64,000 bases of DNA from Moniliella sp. 'wahieum' (taxonomy: Eukaryota; Basidiomycota; Moniliellomycetes; Moniliellales; Moniliellaceae): positions 992,001-1,056,000 of the forward strand of contig RSEE01000006.1 of assembly GCA_003971905.1 (NCBI GenBank), read 5' to 3'. The stretch's first letter is position 1; each line of letters opens with the position of its first letter. The translations under genes and the position numbers were made by a program. Of the stretch, positions 49,189 to 59,095 are shown in pieces. The notes beneath the pieces are model-generated. The model had not been told where the DNA came from. It made no database searches and saw only the letters and a program-made list of their open reading frames with translations.

Positions 49189-52100
49189 ATGCCCCCGCCC
49201 CCCCGGCTTGCCGCCGTGGCGGTTGCCCCTCGGGCCCCCGCGCACCCCGCCCCCTACGCCCCTTCGCCTACGCCCCGCCCCCCGCCTGCGCCTTTGCGTA
49301 CGACCAGCCCGCCGCCAGCTCCATGTACGAGCCCCAGCTGCCCCCGCCCCCCCCCCCCCCCCACCTCTGCCCGCCCGCGCGCCTTCAGCGAGCTCCCCGC
49401 CTCCGCCGCCGCATCCCCCCCCCCGCCCAGCATCCACCCGCGCCAGCACACCTTCGACACCATCTCCACCTGCAGCCCCTCCGCCTCCACAACCCCCTGC
49501 CCCGCCCTCGCCCAGCTTCGTCGAGCACCTCCTCCCCTCTTCCTCCCCGCGCCTCCTCGGCACCAATCCGCCCGCGCCAGGCGCTCCTGCCTGGTCGCCC
49601 GCGTCCCTTCCAGCCCCTGCTCCCGCCCACCCCCTCCTACTCCCACTCCTCGCCCCGCCCCGGCAGCCAATCCCCGCACCTGCGTCACCCCCCTCCTCTG
49701 CTGCTGCTGCGGCTGCCGCCCCACCGCCTCCGCGCTCGGTGGCCTACCAGGGGTATGCCCACGCACCGGATGCTGGCGCGTCGCAACCCCTGGAGCTCCC
49801 ACACCATGTATGCCGCGCCAGCACACTCGACCCAGCCGGCCAAGCATGCGGTGGAGCCGCCGCACGAGCGCATCTCCCTCCCCTCTCCCTATTCGCGCGC
49901 GCCCACCGAGCTGCACCGCCCTTCGAGCGCACTCGGCCTGGGATCCTACCCTTCCGACCCGTCCTCGGCGACCCCCATGCAAGAACCGAGCGCGCAGCTT
50001 ACTCCCTACCTGCCGCGCCCGACCCCGCCACCTCTCGTTGGCTCCACCTCCCTCGCCTCTGCCCGCTCTGGCTCAGCAATGGCGATGCGATGGCCGACCC
50101 GGATTCCAGCAGCCCCGTCCGCGCCTCGTCCTCAATGGCCCTCCATGCCCATGGCTCCCCACGCCATGGCCTGACCATCGAAACGCACCCGTTTCCTAGC
50201 CAGCATGTCCCGCGCAGTCCGCACCTGTACGGACCGCGGAGCAGTTCGTCGGACGAACGAGGCGCGGCGGCCGCGACAATGGGCTTGGTCGGTCCCAGTG
50301 TGTCTACCTCGGCCTTGTACGGCCAGCTTGCGTCCTGCGTCGCCCAAGCGGCCCTCGGGCGCCTCGCTGGTCGGCTTGTCCGACTCTTCCTCCTCCCAAC
50401 CTCCCGCCTCGGCCGGTCGGGCGAGGAAGGGCCCGACAAGCATGGTCGATCAGGTGTCCAATTTCTTCCGCCGCCCGTGTGCCCGGGCCAAGCCAAACGC
50501 CAAGCGAAGCGGCTTCCTCGACGCAAGCCCGCGTTCAGGCTCAGGCCCAGGCCCAGGCTCAGGCTCAGCCCAGGCCCAGGCTCAGGCTCAGGCCCAGGCT
50601 CAGGCTCAGGCCCAGGCCCAGGCTCAGGCTCATGCCCATGCCCACGCCCAGGCTCAGGCTCAAGCTCGCGCACAGGCACAGGCCGAAGCGCAAGCCCAAG
50701 CCCAAGCTCACGCGCAAGCTCAAGCTCATGCCCATGCTCAAGCGCAAGCTCATGCCCAAGCTCAAGCCCAAGCCCATGCCCAAGCGCACGCCATGCTCAG
50801 GCTCAGGCCCAAGCTAGCGCTCAAGCCCAAGCCCAAGCTCGAGCACAGGCCCAAGCCAAAGCTCGCGCCCATCCGCATTCACACGTGCCAGCGCAAGCGC
50901 AAACGGGCAAAGGCTATGTCTATACGCAACCCTCTGTCCCAGCCCATTCGAACCATTACGCTCACGAACACGCCCCCTCCCCTCCCCACCTATTCTACGA
51001 CACCTCATGCCGGCAGTGCCTTTGCCCCCCCGCCCGCACGTCCACCGCCCCACCAGCGGAATACGTCGGCTTCCACTTCCAACTCGGGCTTTTCTGCCGG
51101 CAACCGCAACTCGAGGGGGACGTCAATAGGTGTATCAGCCTCGCCTGGCGCCAACGTTACAGCCTCCCCAGCTTCCGAGAGAGGGAGCTGTATTCGTCCG
51201 ACGAGGGTGCACATCAGGGGTTGAGGAGGGGTGCCGTACCCGATTACCCCGGCTCGATCGTCCAACTCATCGCTAACGTTACCGTTAGGAACCGGGAGGG
51301 ACGGGCCTTGCCCAATCCGACATCACCCTATGCCGGGCGCCGCCCAGCGTCGGCGACCGCTCGAACCATGTGTACAGTGGAGCGACCCCCAGCCGGCTCG
51401 TCCTACATCCGGCTCCTCAGATCCCTACCATGCCAAGCGTCATCGCCGCCCCGACACGGCACCTGGAGCGCCTACCACCACCACGCTGGTACACGACCCA
51501 GTCGCGTGCTCCGCCTGCTGAACTCACCGCGCCCGATGGCCAAGAGCACCTCAAGATCCAGGTGACGACCAATGGACAAAACTTTACCGTTGTCGACATT
51601 ACAAGCCTGGGTGCGGCAGCAGACATCAAACGGAAAATGATGGAGGCGTTAGGTATGTGATTTCCTTTGGTGTGGTGTTGGCTTTTTTTTGTTTGCCTTT
51701 GGCTTTGAAGCTGACTGTATCTGCCTTGCCAAGGTCTGCCTGAAACGGCGTTTGATCGGCTGACCGTTCGCCAAACGGGACTGGGGATTGACGCTATCGC
51801 TCGGATCCTCTGGACGACACGGATCTGATCGTCAATTGTCTCGGGCAGGGCGATGCGGATGGCTCGCTGAAATTCTTTGTTGCCACCGACGCGCAAGAGC
51901 TGCAGGATCGCAAGGGCCGACAAGAACGCGAAAATCGCCGAACGCAACCGCGCGGGACTGTATTCTGGCATGACAACCCCTCCTCATCGTGGCGGCGGCT
52001 TCCCCATTGGAGTGGCCAACCAAGCCAACGCGCACCTGGCCTCTCGCCTGGCGCGCGGCCCACGGCAGCACCCCTCCAGCCTGCTCGCCGGCACGTATGG

Positions 52101-55100
52101 TCCTGCCGCCTCTTCTGCCGGTTCACTCCCACCTGGTCGTCCATCGGTCGCAACCCTGGTGCACTATTCGCCGCACAACAAGGACGAGGGCGCGCGCTTG
52201 CTGCGCCGGCACCGGGAACCGTGCCTGGCTACCGCTCTGCCTATCCACCTGGCACCGCGCCTACCTGGACAGCACAGGGCGCCGTGTTGGCTGACCCAAC
52301 CAATTCCCCTCCGCTGGTGCGGCCGCCCGTACCACGACGGTGCCAAGCAACGGTGCAGCGCGTTCCCCGTCCTCGGCTTGTCGGGTGGGGCAGCGTAGCA
52401 CCAGGTACTGCGCCTGGTCCGACCGGCGATTGGGGCGTGAACGAACTGAGGAGAGATGTACCGCCGCGCTCACAGTTCCTGACGGACGCGGGGATCAATG
52501 ACCTTGCAGCACCTCTTGACCCACGGTACCAACGTCCCGCTCGAAGTGGGCGGGACGGTGCAGCAGGCACTTGGATCCCAAGCTGGCCAACGCTCGCCCC
52601 GCTGGGTGCACCCCGCTGCCCACCCCGCTGCCCACCCGCTGCCCACCCCGCCCCCTTGGCCAGCCACGGTGCCACACCCCGCTTGCCCAAGGTAAAGGAT
52701 CCCCACGGGACCGCGGCGCGACACACGCACACCCACACTCACACCCACATGCACACCCACACGCACAGCCGTCCCCACCGTCGCTCTCGCTCTCGCTCGA
52801 CACGCCCCGATCCGCCCCTGCGCCTGCGCCTGCCCCTGCTCCGGCTCCGGCTCCGGCTCCGCCGCGCACTTGCCCCCCACACCCACATCCACCACCGCGC
52901 CCACCTCGTTTGCCTCGCTTTTTCCCTCCCGCCCGCGTCCACCGCCGGCTCCCCGGCCCCCGCCGCCCGTGCCGCCCCTCCTCCCGAAGCGCCTCGGCGC
53001 TGCCTCTCGCCCGACTTGGCCCACTCGCCCCACCCGCTCGCCGCGCGCCCGCCGCCGCCGCTGCCTCTTCTATTGCTGCTTCTGTTTGCTTTGCTTGCTG
53101 CTGGTGGTGTGCGGTGGTGGTGGTACATGTGCGTCCTCCGCACGTCCCATGTCGGGGGACAAGAGCGAACTGGGCGGGATCAGTTCCTCGCTTTCCTCGG
53201 CGTCGATTTCAGATGCGGACGAGTCGGAACTGTTCAGCCCGTGTCGGGCCACAGCTCCATCTCGGACCGCGACAGCGAAACCAAAACGTCACTCGCGCCG
53301 CTTAGCCCAGCCTCGCCTTACTCGCCCTACTCGCCTCACGTCCCCCCGCCCCCTGCTCGCGTGCGCGCTTGGCCCGCCCGCCCACTGTCGCTTCTGTCCC
53401 TTCTTCCGTCGCTTCGGTCCCTGCTTCGGTCCCCTCGGCCCCGTTGGCCACCTTGCCCGCATGGTCGCACCCCAGCAGCGTACCCCGTTCCGGCGACGAG
53501 CCGACGCCGACGCCGCGCTGGCTGACCGCACGGCCCTGCTTCCCCTGCGTGGCTTGACGGGCGGGTCGGACGAGTCGAACAAAACGAATGGAACGGTCGG
53601 ACCGAGTCTGGTTGCCCGACGGGCGCGGCTGCCCCCACCTTCGACACGGCCCACGACCGCCCCACCGTCACCGCCAAAGACGACGATTACGACGACCAAG
53701 GCGCCGGCAAAGCGTTGATTGGCTCGCTCTTGTCGCCTGCTACTGAGGCAGGCAGCGAGCCCGAGGCCGAGACCACCCCCACGCCCGTCGGTCCCACTCC
53801 GCAGCCCCGGCCCAGGTCCCACCCCACTCACCCGCTCTCCCCTCGCTGGCCCGCCGACGCTCCCGTACGGGAGCACGAACCGGTCCCCGGTCCCGGTGCA
53901 AGTGCAGGAGCAGCAGCCGAGCAAGCGCCCAGGAAGGGGCGTGCGTTGCAAAGTCGGATGCTTCACTTTGTACCCCCGTCCGAGTTGCCGATGCCAGTGA
54001 CCCTACCGTCTTGCTGTCCGACCCGCGCCAGGCCGCCGTGGCGGCGCAGCTGAAGCAACTGCAGGCCGAGGCGGAGCTCAAGGAGCAAACGCGCAAACGG
54101 GAGCAAGAACAGGAGCAGGAACCGAAGCAGAAGCAGGAGCCGGAACAGAACACGGAACGGGAACCGGAACAGAAATGGGAGTTCCAAGAGACCGATGGCT
54201 TCACTTTCTACCCCCCGTCGAGTTGCCCGATTGCAAGTGACCCTACCGTCTTGTGTCCGACCCGCGCCAGGCCGCCGTGGCGGCGCAGCTGAAGCAACTG
54301 CAGGCTGAGGCGGAGCTCAAGGAGCAACGCGCAAACGGCGGGCAAGAACAGGAACAGGACCGAAGCAGAAGCAGATACAGGAGCCGGAACAGATCACGGA
54401 ACGGGAACAGAAATGGGAGTTCCAAGAGACCGATGGCTTCACTTTCTACCCCCCGTCCGAGTTGCCCGATGCAAGTGACCCTACCGTCTTGCTGTCCGAC
54501 CGCCGCCAGGCCGCCGTGGCGGCGCAGCTTGAGGCAACGCAGGCCGAGGCGGAACTCAAGGAGCAGGAGCGGGAGCGACAAGTAAAGGATGAGGGCGTGT
54601 CTATGCCCTCGCCTTTGTATGGCCAAGATGCGGAGGATGTGTTTTCGCTCTGAAGAGCCGATCGCCGACGTGAGCTTACCCCCCCGTAACCCGAACCCGC
54701 AGCCTCACGAATCCATGCGTCCCACCGCGGTGAATGCGTGGAAAACGCGGATGGATTTACAATTTATCCTAATGACGACCTGCCCGGCGCTGATGACCCA
54801 ACGGTGCGGATGGACGATCCTCGACAAGAACGGCTACGCACCACCTTCCAGGAGAACTCGGCCCGCGGCGACGATGGCCCAGAGCCAAGAGGTCTCAGAT
54901 GCTTTTACCATCTTTTCCGATGAGGATTTGCCCGATGTGACGGACGCGACGTCCAGGTGAATGGCAAGCCGCTTCTGCGCCTGAGCCTGACTCGCATTCG
55001 CCCGAGAGAAGGGGTCAGCGTTTGTCGACGCCAGAGCCGGACGCGACGGCGCAAGACTTCTGGATGGCGCCAGATGCGCTGGCCAAGGAGGATCGCCGGT

Positions 55101-57065
55101 TACGCCACTTGGTGCCCACGTACGAAGACACGCCTCCTAACCCGGTCGCTGGTGCGCCGGCTGTGACGAGCGTTGCTGCTCACCCCGCTCTTCGCATCGA
55201 TACGCGTCTGGATACCATCTCTGCCGTCCCGGGTCTGGCGCCGATCACGAGTGCGGATGGCGAGTCGAGCCCCCTGACCGGCCTCGGCTCTTCGTCCGGA
55301 GCGATGAACTCGCCTGGCGCACCAGAGGAGGAACTTGGCTCGGACGATTGGGCCATGCGTCCGACCCAGGAAGCGCTCTACAACCACCTCGAAGAAATCT
55401 TCCCCGAGCACGACCTGACAAACCGGTGATCGAACCCCCCGGCGCCGACTCGCCGACCGCGCTCGAACATCCCACCATCGTCCCCAGTTCCAGTGCGATC
55501 GCCAAACCGCCTTCCTCGGCCCGGATCAAGTCGCCCAATCCGCCTGCTGAACGCGAGCCCAAGACGACGGCACCGCCTCCTCTGCGTGGAACCGAGGCGA
55601 GGGTTCAGGTTCAGGTTCTGGCCCTGGCTCCGCTCCGGCTCCGGCTCCGGCTCGGCCCCAGGCTTGGGGTCAGGCTTGGGCTCGGGCTCGGGTTCGGGTT
55701 CGGGCTCGGGTTTGGGGCCCGCCATGGGGGGGCCTGGGAGCGGTGCGCTGCTCCGTCCCAGCAAGTCGATTCGTGGTGTGGCGCGGGACCGGATGCGGGA
55801 CATGGACCGTGCCAACCGAGCTGGGGCCAACATGGGCGGTGCAGTTATCCGTCGGCGGAGCACGCGGATGTGGGGTGCACGTACGCGTGAAGTTCGGCCC
55901 GGCGCGTCGTTTGCTGAGATTCATGGGAACCATCGAAACGGTCGTGACAAAAAGCTGACGGATGTGCCTACGTTTGTGTGGGCCAAGGGTGGCTTGATTG
56001 GCAGTGGCAGCTATGGCCAGGTGTTCCATGCGATGAACTTGACGACGGGGGAGATGTTGGCGGTGAAGCAGGTCGAACTCCCCACGACCCGCTCCGACTT
56101 GGCCAGCAAAAATCGCAAAACCTCGTCAACGCTCTCGAGTCGGAAATTGAGACGCTCAAGGTATTGGATCACCCCAACATTGTGTCCTACCTTGGCTTTG
56201 AGCGCTCGAACGGCTTCCTCTCGATTTTCCTCGAATACGTGCCCGGTGGGTCGATCGGGTCGTGCTTGCGCCAGCACGGCAAGTTGGAGGAACCTACGGT
56301 GGCCTACTTTACGCGTCAGATCCTCGACGGGCTCAAGTACCTTCACCAAAACCGCCTCTTCCATCGTGACATTAAGGCGGACAACATCCTTGTCGACTAC
56401 GATGGCTTTTGCAAAATTCCGACTTTGGCACGGTTCGCTACTCGGACGACATTTACAACGACGTTGCCGGCATGTCCATTCAGGGCTCCGTCTTTGGATG
56501 GCCCCCGAGGTGGCTGCCCTGACTTCCCGAGGCTACTCTGCCAAGGCGGACATCTGGAGTCTTGGCTGTATGGTGCTGGAGATGTTTGCGGGCGAACGGC
56601 CCTGGTCGCACCAAGAAATGATTCAGGCCTTGATCTCGGTATGTTTGCGGCTTGGCCCTGCTCCCTCCTTTCCTCTTGCTTGTCTATGGATGGCTTGCTG
56701 ACCTGACCTGACCTGACCTGGGACGCAGATTGGCCGCTCGCAACTGCCGCCGCCGGTGCCCGAAGGGGTGCGGATGTCCAAGTTGGCACGAAACTTTTTG
56801 GAGCATTGCCATGCCATCGACCCGGAAAAACGGCCGACGGCCGAAAAACTCTTGACCCACGTCTTCCCCCACCACATCCCGGCCGGGTGGACGTTCCAGT
56901 CGAGCAAGCTGTATCGCGCGATTGCTCGCGCCCACTCTTCGGTCCAAGACCCGCCGCCGGCTTCCGCAGCGCGGGCCCCCGTCTGCGTCGGCGGAGGCGC
57001 CTGCCACCTCACTCCCACGCCCCGTTCAGGCCAGTTCGCTTTCCGGCTCCAACGAGGGCGAGTAA
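49189..57065 (+). CDS. BCK1: BCK1/Mkh1-type MAP kinase kinase kinase with repeat-rich N-terminal region
   Basis: BCK1 is the MAPKKK of the cell-wall integrity pathway. The N-terminal 700 residues are Pro/Ser/Ala-rich and include an Ala-Gln/Ala-His dipeptide tract. A Ras-association-like domain, split by an 80-nt intron (51653-51732), reads [49 protein letters not shown] and [21 protein letters not shown] long linker with a 235-bp tandem repeat (53958-54610) follows. The kinase domain (55975-56900) has [80 protein letters not shown] and [20 protein letters not shown]. It continues [20 protein letters not shown] and, after a 90-nt intron (56639-56728), [17 protein letters not shown]. It ends [10 protein letters not shown] with TAA at 57063-57065. 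About 2570 residues, larger than any BCK1 I know. Many frame changes, including 56417 (DFG) and 56496. Confidence 0.88.
50535..50870 (+). repeat. GCTCAG/GCCCAG hexamer array encoding Ala-Gln and Ala-His repeats
   Basis: About 55 imperfect copies of GC(T/C)CA(G/A/T) hexamers inside the BCK1-like gene, encoding runs such as AQAQAQAQ and AHAHAHAQ. The 5' part is almost pure CAGGCT/CAGGCC; the 3' part has more GCC CAA and GCT CAT codons, showing older, diverged units. Confidence 0.9.
52721..52768 (+). repeat. ACACCC/ACACGC repeat in BCK1-like gene
   Basis: Short array of ACACCC-like hexamers; depending on frame it encodes HTHTHTHT or HPHAHPHA. Which frame is used is uncertain because of indels around it. 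Confidence 0.75.
53958..54610 (+). repeat. 235-bp tandem repeat, three copies, in the BCK1-like linker
   Basis: Three head-to-tail copies start near 53958, 54191 and 54429. Each encodes a conserved part, [17 protein letters not shown] then [15 protein letters not shown] and a helix [13 protein letters not shown], followed by a Glu/Gln/Lys-rich charged stretch ending [12 protein letters not shown] identity is high (TTCCAAGAGACCGATGGCTT is shared at both internal junctions). Each copy carries different 1-base differences that change the frame. The third copy stops short, at the start of its charged part. Confidence 0.9.
54744..54960 (+). repeat. Two degenerate copies of the same motif
   Basis: Protein-level copies only: [17 protein letters not shown] then [13 protein letters not shown] (from 54744), and a short [19 protein letters not shown] (from about 54900). 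The DNA is clearly diverged from copies 1-3, while the motif is kept. Confidence 0.7.
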
Positions 57066-57668
57066 CCCACACCACACCACACTCCCCCTTGGCTCTTTGG
57101 CACTCTCTTTGGCACTCGTTTGGCCTAGTTCCCCTTGTCATAACCCCCCTTTTCTTTTGTCCCTCTGAGCATCCACCTTCTTTGCCCTTTTCCTGATGAT
57201 CCCTTGTCCTGTCTCTCTTGACTCGCCTATCCATTTCCTGCCCGCTCACAGACGCAAATGTCCTGCTAGTGGCCCAAGTCGGTGGGGGAACGAGAGTAGC
57301 GGCCTATTCCTGGTCTAGACATGCTTTTCTACCCAACCCTCCTCACTACCGGCCCATGAACAAGGGCTCCCATGGGGGAGAGGATGCTTGCAACCTCGCG
57401 CGACAAGCACGGGTACCTACCGTAGCAGTGGCGTTTTGATCGGATCTGGGCTCAACGTTCACCTGAGCTCAGCCCAATCCCAAAGAAATGCACCTACCAT
57501 TTGTGCGGCATCGCTGGGGGACCCCCCTTCGCGCCTTCATCACAGGGTCCAGGACGATGGAGGGAGGGACCGAGAGTGTGATAGTGGCCGAGAGAATCTG
57601 TTGCGGGGGATGGAGTCGCAGCTGACGGCATAAGGCCGACGTTAAAGAGTGGAGGAATGTACCCCATC
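57066..57668. other. Convergent 3' region after BCK1-like gene
   Basis: About 600 bp with no recognisable gene: C/T-rich 3' UTR sequence, and CTCAACGTTCACCT at 57451-57464, an exact copy of the 14-mer at 6075. Confidence 0.5.
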
Positions 57669-58807
57669 TTACTTCCATCGGGCGCGTAGATGCAGCAAGC
57701 CATTCTGCGCTTCGTTCCACCCATCTTGCTGGTCCTGCAGCTGTGCCTCCTGGACACTGGCTGGGTCGTACTCGTCGTCCCACGCCTCGGAGTGGTGGAG
57801 GTGGTGTCGCTCCCGGTGGCGGAGCGGGTATCAATGTTGTCCACCCTACGTGCGGCCGCATGCAGGTACTCGGGCGCACAGTCGAGCAGGATCAGTTTGC
57901 CATCCAAACTGACCGTTTGCCCCGCTGGGAAAAAGGTACGGCGCAGCGTGCCAACGTGCTTGGCATGCGCCCGCGCCAACTTCTTGACGGCCTTTTTGTG
58001 TTCCTTGGCCGAGTGGCCCGATGCCAACTGCGCCAGGTGGGCAGGAAGGACCGCCGTCCCGACCTGCGGAGAAGAAGAAGCACCACCGTCCGCTGCGCCT
58101 GGGTCAAGCTCGAGAGGTAGGCGAACTGCTTGCGGAGCTGGGTGCCCTGTTTGATGATCAGAATGCTCGAAGTATCCGGCGTATCGTCCGGGTTGGACTG
58201 CCACCCCTCCTCGCCGTCGCTTGAATCCGACGACGAGGACGAGTCTGAGCCGTCCGATGATCTGGAGGGGCAGATTCGCGCACCAGACTCGGCGACAGCG
58301 ACGCTTCCACATGCACATCGCATCCCAACGCCTTGGCCAGCGCTTGGCGGCCAGCGGTCGTCGAATACTCGAGCACGCGCCGCTGGTCAAAGTAGGGCAC
58401 ATCAGCCAAAGCTGCCTTGAGCTCCACCAGCGAACGCACCGGCTCAGCTGCAGCAGTTGCAACGCGGCGCTTGCCCTTGGGCGACACAGGTTGCGGCTGG
58501 GGTAGAATGAGCGTGACAATGTAATACGGCGCAAGGGACGCCATGAGCTGGAGCAGCGCATCGGTCTGCTGCTCCGACAAGACAAAGTCAGGGTAGCGAG
58601 AAGGACAGAGAGGGGCGGTTGAGTCCCTTGCGTGGGAGCGCAGGCTCCGTGCGCTGAGCTCCGCGCAGTTGGCTGCCGGCGTCAGTGGGCCCCGGCGATG
58701 GGGGGGCGGTGGCCCAACGATACACCCCCCAGCCGGTGGCGAGGGCGAGCACGGCGAGGGCAGCGCCAGCGTAGGCGCGGCGGCCGAGGGACGGCGGCGC
58801 GGCGGCA
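57669..58807 (-). CDS. PEX22-like peroxisomal membrane protein (candidate)
   Basis: About 380 residues. It starts MPPRRRPSAAA, followed by one N-terminal membrane helix, YAGAALAVLALATGWGVYRW. Next is a folded-looking segment: YPDFVLSEQQTDALLQLMAS, LAPYYIVTLILPQPQPVSPK, SLVELKAALADVPYFDQRRV, LEYSTTAGRQALAKALGCDV and HVEASLSPSL. The pattern helix-anchor, then (I/V)TL, then RVL..ST..GRQ.L.KALGCDVHVE fits PEX22, which recruits the E2 enzyme PEX4 to peroxisomes, but PEX22 is poorly conserved and I cannot confirm it. The C-terminal part continues SSILIIKQGTQLRKQFAYLS, AKEHKKAVKKLARAHAKHVG, TFFPAGQTVSLDGKLILLDC and DDEYDPASVQEAQLQDQQDG, ending LLHLRARWK with TAA at 57669-57671. It is divergent from the dolichyldiphosphatase gene. 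Several frame changes. Confidence 0.45.
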
Positions 58808-59095
58808 TGGCACAGCAAGCGTGGTAGTGGTGGTCGTAGTGGGGGGTGGTCGTGGTGGGGGGTGGTCGTGGTGGGGGGGGGGGGTGGTGGGGGGGGTCGT
58901 GGTGGGGGGGTCGTGTGGTGGGGGAGGTCGCGGCGGCGGTGGTGTGGCGGTGGCAGCGTGAATGCGCCCACCGGCAACGCTGTTCCGGATGCGCACAAGG
59001 ACGCGGGGCACGCGAGCGGCGAAAATGATAATATACCCTCCCGCTCGGAGGCGTCGCGGTCGGCTCTCCCGCCATCAACCATCGTCGTCGTCGCC
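58808..59095. repeat. GGT/GTGGTCGTGG-rich divergent promoter
   Basis: Between two divergent genes. From 58822 to 58930 the plus strand is an imperfect repeat of GGTGGTCGTGGTGGGG with G-runs up to 11. Such runs can form G-quadruplexes and are prone to sequencing error. Confidence 0.7.

Noticed and set aside
48313..49566. Minus-strand frame of about 417 codons opposite the BCK1 start
   Set aside because: Composition is Gly/Arg/Ala-rich shadow coding of C-rich plus-strand sequence; no motif, and it overlaps two better-supported genes.
48971..51565. An open plus-strand frame of 864 codons as an independent gene
   Set aside because: It begins in promoter sequence and only parts match the BCK1-like protein; the rest is the wrong frame of repeat and proline-rich DNA.
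53958..54610. CRISPR-like direct repeats
   Set aside because: Units are about 235 bp, contiguous without unique spacers, and encode protein in a eukaryotic kinase gene.
49189..57065. BCK1-like gene as a pseudogene
   Set aside because: Frame breaks are of the same single-base kind as in essential genes across the window, and all kinase motifs are intact once these are bridged.
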